A stretch of DNA of 64,000 nt from NCBI GenBank assembly GCA_965222535.1, contig OZ244957.1, positions 930,001 to 994,000 of the forward strand. The letters run 5' to 3'. This DNA comes from G965222535 sp965222535 (GTDB lineage: Bacteria > Pseudomonadota > Gammaproteobacteria > HK1). The position numbers and the translations under genes were made by a program. How positions within the stretch are numbered: the stretch's first letter is position 1; each line of letters opens with the position of its first letter. Below are positions 8,358 through 17,083 of this stretch, one piece after another. The notes below the pieces were generated by a model. The model saw nothing but the letters and a program-made list of their open reading frames with translations. It was not told the DNA's origin and ran no database searches.

Positions 8358-8965
8358 CGTTACCTCGGAATACCACCGCAGGGTGTGCTTTAGATAGAGG
8401 ATACTGGGCTGATCGATTGCAGGGCTTTTCTAGTGGGGAAAATGACCCTTCCAACAATCATTTCGTGGTGCCGTTGACTGGATCGGGAGGTCAGCGAACG
8501 GCGCGCCGCAGGCGCTCCCCATTAAAAATAAAACAATCATTTCCCCCAAACCCCCAGTTTTTCGATGTTCCTGTAATCGATAGCCACCCCAAACATTTGG
8601 GGATTACTGCTTATAGGGAGGGCACCCTAGAGACTAAGCAAAGCTTATATACTCATGCTACTTGGAGATACAGGAAGGGGGTATAACCCATCCTTACTAC
8701 CGCCAGAAGCAATCAACGAAGTTATCCCAGAGCGCTTGGCTGCGCAAAATGCCCGGCACCAAGCCGTGCGTGGCAACGTGTTCAATCACTGCATCTTGAA
8801 GGATTTTCAAGTATAGAGAGGCGTTCCACTGCTACTTAAACGCGTCTTGATGGGCTTGAGATGCTTCAGGCGACATTCCCCCTGTTTTGCTTGCGTGATC
8901 CAGCGGCTATCGCAAAGCCATTGGGCAAGCGAGCGCTTCGCCGATCGGTTGTCCCATAGCCTTCG
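8358..8965. other. 608-base gap with repeat fragments, no gene seen
   Basis: Holds a degenerate copy of the type E repeat at about 8450-8545 (CCTTCCAACAATCATTTCGT, GGTGCCG, CGCCGCAGGCGCTCCCC, AAAATAAAA). It also has a stretch TATACTCATGCTACTTGGAGA near 8649 that recurs at about 25070. I see no supported coding sequence. Confidence 0.5.
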
Positions 8966-10390
8966 TTACCTGAACCCCCCTCCCATCACAAGATGCAAAT
9001 TAACGCGCTGTTTCAGCAACTCAACCTGAAGGTTAATTAATGTGCTGCGGATCATGAAATGCACGTCCTGCGTCTCCTCAAAGGTCGCTGAATCAATCTC
9101 ACCGGCTTCATGTTGCTTTTTCTGGCGGTGGGCGGCTACGGCTGATAAGACCCGCTTTTCGTCCAACGCAGCGTGATACGTCCGCAGGACGTGTTCATTC
9201 ACCAGCACCATCATAACCTCTTGCAATCCGTGTTGCACGGTATCGGTGTACGCGTCCAACGCACGCTGCTGCAGTTGAGTGTTGAGATAGCGCCGCCATT
9301 TTTGCCCCGGCAGCAGAAAAACCGTAATCGTTGACCATTGCGGGTTATCCCCCTGCAGCGTATCTACCAACAACTTGCTGTGAGCACCATCAGCCGCAGT
9401 GAGAGGCAACTCAGGCACTTGGGTTGAACGGACCCCTTCTGGGCGTTTCAGGCTGAGTGTTACGCGGTGGTCGGCAAAGCGGATATCTGAGCGCCGCGCA
9501 AGCAGTGTCGCCGATAGTCCAGCCGGCACCCGATCGGGATCGGGCGGCAGCGCTTCAACCGCATCAAGCGCCACCAGTGGCGGCTGTCCGAGCAACGTCG
9601 AAAGCGCCAGCATCGCATCGCCAAGGTTGTCCTGCCGGCGCATAACGGTTTCCTGGACCTGCACCACAGCGCTACGAATGCGATCAGTGTCCGTAGCAAC
9701 ACTCCTTTTAAGCGCCAGTTTGCGCATCTCGCGTTTGCTTTGCAGGCGCTCCCGTTGCAGATTGATCTGTAGTTTATTGCCAACTGTAACGAACCACGAT
9801 TTAGCAATCAAGGCGACTAGGTAATGCCGCAATTGTAGCAATTCGGCGCGCAGTGTATTATCGCTCAGCAGTGTCTCTGGGGGGGTGCGCTTACGCGCCT
9901 GCGCCTCCTGCTTGAGGCGCATCAATAACCCCGGCAGCCACGTTGCTTCAAACCCCAGTTGGACATCGCCAGTGCGATCGCCAAGCGCCTCAGCGATAAC
10001 CAAGGCTGTTGACGGATGCCTCACGGTAAGCCTTGGCAGCAGACCATCAGCCGCGCGTTGACTTAATATAGCAGCGTCATGCAGGCGTCCAATAAGCGCT
10101 GTGAAATCGCGGTTGTAGTTGCCGGCAGCCGTAACCAACGCGCTTAAATTTGCATCTCCAAAGCGCGTGATCCAATCATCGGCCGTATCTTTGGCAGCGC
10201 TGTCTGACACTATCCCCCATAACTTATCCAGCGTCGCTGGCGGCGGCGGCGCCAGCGGCTTCTTTGAGGCAACGCGCACTGGCTCGCAAGCGCTGATCAT
10301 GAATACCAACCCCAGCGCTAATATACCACCTAGGCGCAGCCGATACGCCCCGCCGCCCATATTACCGAGCGCTGCTATGATAGGTAACAA
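8966..10390 (-). CDS. Outer-membrane efflux lipoprotein, TolC/NodT family
   Basis: Predicted outer-membrane channel of a tripartite efflux system. The 474-residue precursor has a hydrophobic signal ending in a lipobox, FMISAC, so it should be lipid-anchored at the cysteine near residue 35. The mature protein opens with DDWITRFGDANLSALVTAAG, the usual NodT pattern, and ends LVMGGGFR like OprM/CusC homologues. Long helical repeats between are consistent with the alpha barrel. Sequence identity to well-known members looks low. No RND pump or membrane-fusion protein is adjacent, and an outer-membrane factor standing alone must share pumps encoded elsewhere. A start at the internal methionine closer to the signal peptide is possible. 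Confidence 0.7.
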   Translation of the reverse strand: MLPIIAALGNMGGGAYRLRLGGILALGLVFMISACEPVRVASKKPLAPPPPATLDKLWGIVSDSAAKDTADDWITRFGDANLSALVTAAGNYNRDFTALIGRLHDAAILSQRAADGLLPRLTVRHPSTALVIAEALGDRTGDVQLGFEATWLPGLLMRLKQEAQARKRTPPETLLSDNTLRAELLQLRHYLVALIAKSWFVTVGNKLQINLQRERLQSKREMRKLALKRSVATDTDRIRSAVVQVQETVMRRQDNLGDAMLALSTLLGQPPLVALDAVEALPPDPDRVPAGLSATLLARRSDIRFADHRVTLSLKRPEGVRSTQVPELPLTAADGAHSKLLVDTLQGDNPQWSTITVFLLPGQKWRRYLNTQLQQRALDAYTDTVQHGLQEVMMVLVNEHVLRTYHAALDEKRVLSAVAAHRQKKQHEAGEIDSATFEETQDVHFMIRSTLINLQVELLKQRVNLHLVMGGGFR

Positions 10391-10552
10391 GTATTGTCTC
10401 CCAGAAGGTTTTCATGTGTCAGACAGAGCGCTCGTACGCCCTCTAAAGCCCAGCGTCAAAGTATCAAATGGTAACTGCCAGATGCGCCGGGTGTCAACGC
10501 AAAACCGAAATGTGTTAGCCCAAAACCGGAATGCCCCCTTTGCCCAAAGAGG

Positions 10553-10660
10553 CGCCTCGAAATAACTTTTCTGGGATGGGGGCTTGGGGGCCGTAGCGAC
10601 AACCTATGTTCATTATAACTATTTGATTTACAATCCCTTTCCCAAATAATACACCAAGTT
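10553..10660 (+). repeat. Type A intergenic element
   Basis: CGCCTCGAAATAACTTTTCT, GGGATGGGGGCTTGGGGG, CTATTTGATTTACAATCCC and TTTCCCAAATAATACACC follow the type A order. The rest of 10391-10793 has no gene. Confidence 0.75.
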
Positions 10661-10711
10661 GAGCACAACCGGTAGCTTTCCATGCGGCTATTGCTCTCAC
10701 GCATCAGCACC

Positions 10712-10742
10712 GATAAAATTGCAGCTAGCTGGCAATTTTATC
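10712..10742. promoter_or_regulatory. Inverted repeat upstream of the rubrerythrin gene
   Basis: The arms GATAAAATTGC (10712-10722) and GCAATTTTATC (10732-10742) are exact complements around a 9-base loop, 51 bases before the rubrerythrin start. It could be an operator for an oxidative-stress regulator or a leader hairpin; the sequence does not decide. Confidence 0.45.
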
Positions 10743-10793
10743 CAGCACATGCACCATCTACCAAGAAAACTGATTTATTGGAGGGTATTTAGG

Positions 10794-11207
10794 ATGGGGT
10801 TAAAAGGCAGCAAAACCGAACGTAACTTAAAGGACGCCTTCTCTGGCGAAGCGCAGGCTAACCGACGCTATCTGTACTTTGCTTCCAAAGCCGATATTGA
10901 GGGTTACAACGATGTATCGGCGGTATTTCGCTCGACGGCGGAAGGAGAGACGGGGCACGCCCATGGGCATCTCATGTATCTGGAGGCCGTCGGCGATCCC
11001 GCAACGGGTCTGCCGATAGGCAGTACCGAAGATAACCTGAAAGCGGCTATCGCAGGCGAAACTCACGAATACACCGACATGTACCCCGGCATGGCCAGCA
11101 TGGCGCGGGAAGAAGGCTTTGAGGAGATATCGGATTGGTTTGAAACCTTAGCCAAGGCTGAGCGCTCACACGCCAACCGCTTCAAAAAAGCATTGGACAG
11201 CATGTGA
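10794..11207 (+). CDS. Rubrerythrin family di-iron protein, short form
   Basis: Ferritin-like four-helix protein expected to reduce hydrogen peroxide at a non-haem di-iron site in the cytoplasm. The 137 residues contain the paired metal-binding helices. Ligands are visible in FSGEAQANRRYLYF, STAEGETGHAHGH, IAGETHEYTDMYPG and LAKAERSHANRF. The C-terminal rubredoxin domain of classical rubrerythrin is absent, as in the short family of about 139 residues, so electrons must come from a separate donor. The ATG at 10794 is chosen for the GGAGGG about eight bases upstream; the frame is open further upstream but those residues are not family-like. A perfect 11-base inverted repeat sits just before the gene. 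Confidence 0.9.
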   Translation: MGLKGSKTERNLKDAFSGEAQANRRYLYFASKADIEGYNDVSAVFRSTAEGETGHAHGHLMYLEAVGDPATGLPIGSTEDNLKAAIAGETHEYTDMYPGMASMAREEGFEEISDWFETLAKAERSHANRFKKALDSM

Positions 11208-11572
11208 AGCGGCTCACTCAGGGGTGTTTGTCTCCCTGATGGGTTGATGGCCTGACATCTTGCGCAGCGCCATTTTTTATTGACATTAAAGTGACCGTGG
11301 CACGCAGCACGCCTTGGCACTGATCCACGCTGTACCCAACGCAGTCAATAAACTGCGGCAGGATTGGGGCTTTAGTGGCTCGCATTGGGTCCGCTCGGGT
11401 TGCCTGTTACAAGGTTTTTTCGTAACTTGAGGGGACACTGGGCCTGCGCATCGTGTTTGGTGCGGATGGGCGGGTTGGTCTTTCCCGTTTCAGGTGGGAT
11501 GGCCCCAACAGCAGCTGGCTGTACCCCAAGGGCTACCAACCACTTCCGACCAGCCCCGTTGCTAATTATTGG

Positions 11573-11688
11573 GAACCTCGAAAACCCTCAACGGGATGAG
11601 GATTTGGGGGAAGGGATATGCTTACCTGTGACGCAAGGAGTTGATTTATAATCTTTCTCCCAATAGACAAGCCCTATTGGTAAGCAGC
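11573..11688 (+). repeat. Type A intergenic element
   Basis: GAACCTCGAAAACCCTCAAC, GGGATGAGGATTTGGGGGAA, CACCT/GTGACGCAAGGAG-like core, TTGATTTATAATC and CTCCCAATAGACAAGCCC. It lies in the 522-base gap between rubrerythrin and chaC, which otherwise holds only a weak hairpin (TCAGGG/CCCTGA) just after the rubrerythrin stop. Confidence 0.8.
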
Positions 11689-11729
11689 GCCTGCCCCTAC
11701 TGTCGTACAGCAGTTATGTGCGAGAAACG

Positions 11730-12272
11730 ATGAACGCTACTTGGCTCTTTGGCTATGGCTCCATCATCTGGCGGGCGGATTTTGCTTTCAGCGAGCAGCG
11801 CCTCGCCCGGGTGCACAACTGGGAGCGCCGATTCTGGCAAGGCTCCCATGATCATCGTGGCCTAGCGCATGCGCCAGGGCGCGTCGTCACCCTCATACAG
11901 AAACCCGGCGGGGCTGTTGATGGCGTTGCTTACCGGATCGCGACTCCGGCCGCCGCGCAGATCTTATCCCGGCTTGATCAGCGCGAGAAAAACGGCTATG
12001 TCCGTGAGGAAGTGCGCTTGGAGTTCCGCGACGGTGCTCTAGCTGACGGGATCGCCTACATCGCGGCGGCGGACAATCATGCCTTTCTTGGCCCCGCGCC
12101 GATAGAAACCATGCTGGTGCAGATCCGCGCCTCAGCCGGGCCGAGCGGAACCAATCTCGACTACCTCCTGCGTCTCGCGGCAGCGCTGCGCGAGCACGGC
12201 ATCGACGACGCGCACGTCTTTGAACTTGAGCGCCACCTGATGCAAGGAAGCAAAAGCGTGCAGCGCGACTGA
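11730..12272 (+). CDS. ChaC-like gamma-glutamylcyclotransferase
   Basis: Probably cleaves glutathione, or another gamma-glutamyl peptide, to 5-oxoproline and a dipeptide. The 180-residue protein starts with the family signature WLFGYGSIIWR, the 5-oxoproline-binding YGS loop. It has the ChaC pattern RFWQGSHDHRG and VVTLI, then GVAYRI and a catalytic-region glutamate in LDQREKNGY. It is shorter than E. coli ChaC (231 residues) at the C-terminus. The ATG at 11730 is preferred over the GTG at 11718 because GYGS lies close to the start in homologues. The next gene, a glutathione-related GFA protein, starts 16 bases downstream, suggesting an operon around thiol or aldehyde handling. Confidence 0.88.
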   Translation: MNATWLFGYGSIIWRADFAFSEQRLARVHNWERRFWQGSHDHRGLAHAPGRVVTLIQKPGGAVDGVAYRIATPAAAQILSRLDQREKNGYVREEVRLEFRDGALADGIAYIAAADNHAFLGPAPIETMLVQIRASAGPSGTNLDYLLRLAAALREHGIDDAHVFELERHLMQGSKSVQRD

Positions 12273-12288
12273 CATTGGAGCTGATCCG

Positions 12289-12759
12289 ATGCCCAAAGTT
12301 CCCTGCGAGCTACAAGGCGGTTGCCAGTGCACTGCCATTCGTTATCGACTCCTGCGCCCGCCGATCGCGCTCTACACATGCCACTGCCGCGACTGTCAAA
12401 AGCAATCCTCAAGCGCATTCGGGATGTCGCTGTGGGTTGAGCCAGAGGCGTTCGAGTTCGTCAGCGGCAAACCGCAGCGCTGGGAAACGGTGACGGATCG
12501 CGGCACCACCAAGATCTGCGTTTTTTGCGGTACCTGCGGATCGCGGCTATACCACGCCGGCACCGACCCGCAGCAGCCGCTGAGCGTAAAGGCCGGCTCA
12601 CTGGACGATACCAATTGGCTTCGACCAACCAGCCACCTCTGGACGCTGCGCGCGCAGCCGTGGTTGGCCCCCGCTCTGGAAGACGCGCCGCGCTACGCAT
12701 GCGAGCCTTTGGACGACAACGCGTTGCTCGAGCAATGGCGCGCCTTTCTCGATCCGTGA
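12289..12759 (+). CDS. GFA/CENP-V family zinc protein
   Basis: A 156-residue protein of the glutathione-dependent formaldehyde-activating (GFA) family. The zinc-binding cysteines are all visible: GGCQC near residue 11, CHCRDCQ near residue 32, and CGTCGSRLYH near residue 80. Founding members speed the condensation of formaldehyde with glutathione, but most relatives have no proven activity, so the name describes the fold only. It begins 16 bases after chaC with GGAGCTGATCCG before the ATG, consistent with co-transcription. Pairing with a glutathione-degrading enzyme fits a role in glutathione-adduct metabolism, which is inference. Confidence 0.88.
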   Translation: MPKVPCELQGGCQCTAIRYRLLRPPIALYTCHCRDCQKQSSSAFGMSLWVEPEAFEFVSGKPQRWETVTDRGTTKICVFCGTCGSRLYHAGTDPQQPLSVKAGSLDDTNWLRPTSHLWTLRAQPWLAPALEDAPRYACEPLDDNALLEQWRAFLDP

Positions 12760-12780
12760 ACGGCGCGCAGCGGCAGCCGC

Positions 12781-13785
12781 TCAATACTCGATTACAATCT
12801 TCCCGAAGTGCGCGGCGGCACGCATCGCGTGGTATGCAGCACGCGCTGCGTCGAATGTAAAGCGCGCATCGATCACCGGCATGATGGCGTGCTGTGCGAT
12901 AGCGCGATTCATGCGCAGAAACATCGCCCTGTTACCCACATAGAGGCCCTGCAAGTGGATCGACTTGCGCATGATCATGGCCGGGTTCACTTCTCCCGCG
13001 GTGAGTACGCCGATGAGGGCGATTCGCCCAGCTAGGCGCGTGGCCGCCACCGAGCGTTCCAGCGTCCCGGCACCGCCGACCTCCAGCGTCAGATCGACAC
13101 CAGCCCCATCCGTTGCTTTAAGTACGTGCTGATGCCAATCGGGGTGAGCGCGATAGTTCACGCACACATCAGCGCCTCTGGCACGGGCGCGTTCGATTTT
13201 GGCATCGCTGCCAGACACTAGGATCACGCGCGCGCCTAGTATCTTCGCAAACTGTAACGCGAATATTGACACCCCGCCGGTCCCCAGCAACAGCACCGTC
13301 TCACCGGGCGCAAGCGACCCAAATTCGACCAGCGCATGCCAAGCGGTGAGCGCCGCACAAGGCAGCGTTGCGGCTGATGCGAAATCGAGGTGCTGTGGAA
13401 TCGGGACGACACCGTGCTGCGCCAGCACGCGCCGTTCACAGAGGACGCCATCCAGAGCACCCCCCAACGCACTGGCCATCGCCTGCGGCGTGATCGCGCC
13501 GTCGCGCCAGTGCTGAAAGAAACAACTCGCCACGCGATCACCCGGTGCCACAGTGGACACCCCTTGGCCTACGGCGAGCACCACGCCCGCGGCGTCGGAG
13601 TTGGGAATGGTCGGATAACCGATGCCACGCCCCTCGGGTGCCTCGATGGTCGCAAGATCACGGTAGTTGATTGACGATGCTCGTACGCTGATGAGCACCT
13701 CGCCGGGGGCCGGCTGCGGGTCAGCGCGCTCAGCGACGACGAGGGCGTCGACGCCGCCGGCGGATTGGATTTCATAGGCACGCAT
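12781..13785 (-). CDS. Zinc-independent MDR family NAD(P)-dependent oxidoreductase
   Basis: Medium-chain dehydrogenase/reductase of 334 residues, a cytoplasmic oxidoreductase of unknown substrate. The N-terminal GroES-like domain has SSINYRDLATIEAPEGRG in place of the zinc-ligand segment of alcohol dehydrogenases. The structural-zinc cysteine loop is missing, which places it with quinone reductase-like MDRs. The Rossmann motif is LLLGTGGVSIFALQFAKILG, followed by SGSDAKIERARARGAD. The ATG at 13785 (MRAYEIQSAGG) is preferred over a start 13 codons upstream. It converges on the GFA gene, 21 bases apart. Confidence 0.85.
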   Translation of the reverse strand: MRAYEIQSAGGVDALVVAERADPQPAPGEVLISVRASSINYRDLATIEAPEGRGIGYPTIPNSDAAGVVLAVGQGVSTVAPGDRVASCFFQHWRDGAITPQAMASALGGALDGVLCERRVLAQHGVVPIPQHLDFASAATLPCAALTAWHALVEFGSLAPGETVLLLGTGGVSIFALQFAKILGARVILVSGSDAKIERARARGADVCVNYRAHPDWHQHVLKATDGAGVDLTLEVGGAGTLERSVAATRLAGRIALIGVLTAGEVNPAMIMRKSIHLQGLYVGNRAMFLRMNRAIAQHAIMPVIDARFTFDAARAAYHAMRAAAHFGKIVIEY

Positions 13786-13943
13786 CGCGTTCAAGCCGCG
13801 TGTTCCGTGGCCTGCAACCAACACAGGAATACGGCGGCTACAAGATTTAGCTCAAAAAGCCTTGGTCATTGGATCTTTTGCATTCCCGCAAAAAGTTGCT
13901 TGATGACATACGAACAGCATGTTAACGGTTTGAACTCAATGGA

Positions 13944-13980
13944 GGTGCCTCGAAAAACCAGCAGCGCGAGTTTTTGCGAT
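13944..13980. repeat. CCTCGAAAAA hairpin repeat (short form)
   Basis: GGTGCCTCGAAAAACCAGC, then GCGCGAGTTTTTGCGA. The right arm is worn. The surrounding 318-base gap (13786-14103) holds no gene that I can support. Confidence 0.65.
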
Positions 13981-14103
13981 GCCACTGCTATCTAGCTGCC
14001 CAGCGGGTGAGCATCACAGACAGCAACCTCGCACATGCGATGGACGCGCCGCAATGAGCACCGCCGCCAAGCACCACCGGCACGCCGCGGGATCCACATT
14101 TGG

Positions 14104-14574
14104 CTACGTTTGTTGATCGGCGATGTTCAGGATCTGCGCCCACTCAGCGGCGCAAAGCCCCATCACCGATAAGCGGTTGCCTTTGCGCAGCAGGGTCATG
14201 CCTTCAAGTGCTGGCGTATTGCGCAATTGGGTCAGTGGGATGAGATGTTTAAATTTGCGCTCAAATTTGACGTCCACCAGATACCACCGCGGGTTGGCTG
14301 GATCGCTTTGCGGATCGTAATGGCGATCATTTGCGTCAAACGCGGTGGCATCCGGGTAGGCTGTGGAGGCGATCGTCAGCGTCCCCACAATGCCCGGGGA
14401 AGTGCAGGCGGAATGATAAAAAAATGCCCGATCGTTGATGTGCATTTGATCGCGCATCATATTCCGCGCCTGATAATTGCGCACTCCATCCCAAGGTTCA
14501 CGCCGCCCCGGACAGCGGCGTAGATCATCAATGCTGAACTCCCCGGGTTCAGATTTCATCAACCAATAATTCAT
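14104..14574 (-). CDS. EVE domain protein
   Basis: A 156-residue EVE domain protein, a PUA-like fold that in characterised members binds modified bases in DNA or RNA. The family pattern is clear: MNYWLMKSEPGEFSIDDL at the start, WDGVRNYQARNMMR, a hydrophobic strand FFYHS, then PGIVGTLTIAS and the basic DVKFERKFKHLIPL. Single-domain bacterial EVE proteins of this length (about 150-157 residues) are widespread and not specific to defence. No restriction or modification gene is beside it. It lies downstream of gatA in the same direction, separated by a type A repeat. Confidence 0.9.
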   Translation of the reverse strand: MNYWLMKSEPGEFSIDDLRRCPGRREPWDGVRNYQARNMMRDQMHINDRAFFYHSACTSPGIVGTLTIASTAYPDATAFDANDRHYDPQSDPANPRWYLVDVKFERKFKHLIPLTQLRNTPALEGMTLLRKGNRLSVMGLCAAEWAQILNIADQQT

Positions 14575-14647
14575 CGTTCATCAATCCAGAAATGAAGCCT
14601 CCGAATACACACGACAGCATCCCGCACAACGCTGCCCTGCGGGCTCG

Positions 14648-14757
14648 TCTATTGGGGGAAGGTTTATAAATCAACGAGTTGCGTTACAGGTGAGCGTGTC
14701 CCTTCCGCCAAACCCCCATCCCTCCTCGTCTCTATTCAAGGTTTTTCGAGGTGCCCA
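14648..14757 (-). repeat. Type A intergenic element
   Basis: Read on the minus strand: GGCACCTCGAAAAACC, GAGGAGGGATGGGGGTTTGG, AAGGGACACGCTCACCTGTA, ACGCAACTCGTTGATTTATA, CCTTCCCCCAATAGACGAGC. Confidence 0.8.
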
Positions 14758-14811
14758 TAAGCACTCAGCAGGCCGCTTGTGGGCTTACTGATGCGGGTTG
14801 TCAGTAAGCGC

Positions 14812-16278
14812 TTACTCGAACCCTTGCGGCAGCATCTGATGCCAGTCAGTGGCTTGCTGGTAGCGATGCGCCAGTTGCAGCAAGCGCCCCTCCTCAAAGT
14901 AATTTGCCATCAGTTGCAGGCCCACCGGCAGCGCGTTGACGAAGCCACACGGCGTTGACAAACCCGGCAACCCTGACAGGTTAGCCACCGTGGTGTACAT
15001 ATCGCATTGGTACATTGCCAGCGGGTCATCCATCTTGGCCCCAATGGGGAACGCGGTGAACGGCGAAGTCGGTCCAGCGATCGCATCCACTTCTTGCAAT
15101 ACGCGCTGAATGTCATCACTGATCAAACGCCGCAGCTGCTGCGCCTTACGATAATACGCATCGTAATAGCCCGCCGACAGCGCATAGGTACCGATCATGA
15201 TACGCCGCTTGACCTCAGCGCCAAAGCCTTCCGTGCGGCTGCGCTTGTACATTGACTCAAGATTGCTGACAGCAGCGCTGCGGTAACCATAGCGCACCCC
15301 ATCGTAGCGCGCCAGGTTGGATGAAGCCTCCGCGGTTGCAATCAGGTAATACGGGGGGATCGAATGCGCAAGGCTCGGCAACGATAGCGGCACCAGTTCC
15401 GCCCCCAACTGCTGCAGCACCGCCAAGGCTTGGTGGACGCAGTCACCGATGGCCGGATCGAGTTTATCGAAGAATTCATCGACTACCCCAATACGGGGTG
15501 CTTTGTCTGACCAAGACGCCTCCAGCATCGCGCTGTAATCGTCAACTTCACGCTCGACCGAAGTGGCGTCCAAAGGGTCGAACCCCGCCATCGCCTGCAA
15601 TACCAGCGCCGCGTCTTCGGCGCGCAGCGCCAGTACCCCGGCTTGATCGAGGCTGGAGGCAAACGCCACCATCCCATAGCGCGATACCCGCCCGTACGTC
15701 GGTTTGATGCCAACTAAGCCACACAACGCCGCCGGTTGGCGAATCGAGCCACCGGTATCGGTACCGGTCGCTACCGGCACCAGGCGCGCCGCCACCGCCG
15801 CCGCCGACCCCCCAGAAGAGCCTCCCGGCACGCGCGTCACATCCCACGGGTTATGCACCGCGCCATAGTGGCTGTTCTCGTTTGAGGAACCCATCGCGAA
15901 CTCATCCATGTTGGTTTTCCCCAACATGATCGCACCGGCTCGATCCAGGCGCTCAACGACAGTGGCGTCATAAGGTGAGATGAAGTTCGCCAGCATCGCT
16001 GAAGCACAGCTAGTCAGCACGCCGCGGGTGCAAAACAGATCTTTGTGAGCCAGCGGGATCCCGGCCAGCAGACACTGGCGGTAGCGCCCCGGTTGCTGAT
16101 CCATAGTGCGCGCACGTACCATGGCTTTCTCAGGCGTTACGCTGATGAAGCAGTTCAGTTGCTGATGGCGTTCAATACGCTCGAGAAAATACGCGGTCAG
16201 CTCAGTCGCTGAAATCCAGCCCGTAGTCAGCGCTTCGCGCAGACCACGGACGGACATCTGGCAGGGATCTGAGTGCAT
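14812..16278 (-). CDS. gatA: Asp-tRNA(Asn)/Glu-tRNA(Gln) amidotransferase subunit A
   Basis: Glutaminase subunit of the GatCAB complex, which makes Gln-tRNA(Gln) and/or Asn-tRNA(Asn) from misacylated precursors. At 488 residues it is the usual size. The amidase triad Ser-cis-Ser-Lys is visible: the lysine in AHKDLFC, a serine in PGGSSGGSAAA and the nucleophile in DTGGSIRQPAALCG. gatC lies 66 bases upstream in the same direction, giving the common gatC-gatA order. gatB, which normally follows gatA, is not here; the next gene is the EVE protein, so gatB must be elsewhere. A worn start context makes the exact initiation codon slightly uncertain. Confidence 0.95.
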   Translation of the reverse strand: MHSDPCQMSVRGLREALTTGWISATELTAYFLERIERHQQLNCFISVTPEKAMVRARTMDQQPGRYRQCLLAGIPLAHKDLFCTRGVLTSCASAMLANFISPYDATVVERLDRAGAIMLGKTNMDEFAMGSSNENSHYGAVHNPWDVTRVPGGSSGGSAAAVAARLVPVATGTDTGGSIRQPAALCGLVGIKPTYGRVSRYGMVAFASSLDQAGVLALRAEDAALVLQAMAGFDPLDATSVEREVDDYSAMLEASWSDKAPRIGVVDEFFDKLDPAIGDCVHQALAVLQQLGAELVPLSLPSLAHSIPPYYLIATAEASSNLARYDGVRYGYRSAAVSNLESMYKRSRTEGFGAEVKRRIMIGTYALSAGYYDAYYRKAQQLRRLISDDIQRVLQEVDAIAGPTSPFTAFPIGAKMDDPLAMYQCDMYTTVANLSGLPGLSTPCGFVNALPVGLQLMANYFEEGRLLQLAHRYQQATDWHQMLPQGFE

Positions 16279-16344
16279 CGGAGATCAGGAAATAAGAGCT
16301 GCGAAAGCGGTCGCCAGGGCAGCACCTAGCGACCTGCAAGCGCT

Positions 16345-16629
16345 TCACTCGATGATTTTCGGCACTGTATAAAATGCATCGCTGATCGCCGGTGCAAGCG
16401 CCTGCAGTGCTTCATGTTGATCGCTTTCGCTGACCGCATCGGCGCGCAACCGCTGTACAGCATTCAGAGGGTGCGTCATCGGCTCGATAGCGCTGACATC
16501 AAAGCGATCGAGCTGCTCCATGAATGCTAGGATGCGCGACAGCTCACCTGCATAATGGGTTTCATCCTCCGCCGACAGATGCAATTGGGCTAAATCCGCA
16601 ATGTGCCTTACCGCGTCCTTGGATATCAT
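16345..16629 (-). CDS. gatC: Asp-tRNA(Asn)/Glu-tRNA(Gln) amidotransferase subunit C
   Basis: Small 94-residue subunit that wraps around GatA and GatB and stabilises the amidotransferase. The sequence has the family pattern: an N-terminal helix VRHIADLAQLHLSAEDET, then LSRILAFMEQLDRFDVSAIE, and the PMTHPLNAVQRLRAD segment. It ends with the typical DAFYTVPKII tail. It precedes gatA by 66 bases on the same strand, and the two are presumably co-transcribed. The ATG at 16629 has GGAGG about eight bases upstream. Confidence 0.93.
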   Translation of the reverse strand: MISKDAVRHIADLAQLHLSAEDETHYAGELSRILAFMEQLDRFDVSAIEPMTHPLNAVQRLRADAVSESDQHEALQALAPAISDAFYTVPKIIE

Positions 16630-16647
16630 GCCGCCTCCGTGTCATCA

Positions 16648-16804
16648 AAGGGCACCCCGAAAAACCAGCCTCGCCAGCTTTCCGGGACAACCTCATGGTG
16701 TTATATTGGGGAAAGGGTATATTAATCCATAACCGATGGAGGGGCTTAATAAATTGCTCATAGCCCCCTTCTCCCATCCCATTTCAGAGGGTTCGAGGCA
16801 CCCT
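16648..16804 (-). repeat. Hairpin repeat joined to a type B element
   Basis: GGGCACCCCGAAAAACCAG pairs with the following CCAGCTTTCCGGG (short hairpin). A minus-strand type B element follows immediately, with GGTGCCTCGAA at 16804 and ATATAACACCATGAGG near 16690. The stretch from 16805 to 17083 holds no gene or clear signal. Confidence 0.8.
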
Positions 16805-17083
16805 TGAGGCAACTGCGTTCAAAAACCGCAACCCTCACTAAGGAACTCTCACCCGAAGCACCGTTTATCAACCCTTTTTCGCCTGTTTAGCCCCTTCATC
16901 GCCGTTTTACCCGCTGGAATCAGCAATCCGGCACTTCCTGTCTGAAAATACTCCTACTTCTGTGCCAGCCCTCTGATTCCGAAAAGCTCAGTTGCTACAG
17001 GGGCATCTGACTTCTTACTAAGCCATCAAGCCACAAACCTAATTTAGTGGTTACGAGTATAAAGATGTTGGAAATTTGATGTT

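Noticed and set aside
8358..8965. Possible degraded transposase in the long gap
   Set aside because: No reading frame on either strand gives DDE or other transposase motifs; only repeat fragments are recognisable.
14104..14574. EVE protein as part of a defence system
   Set aside because: It is a widespread single-domain form next to gatA with no restriction or nuclease gene beside it.
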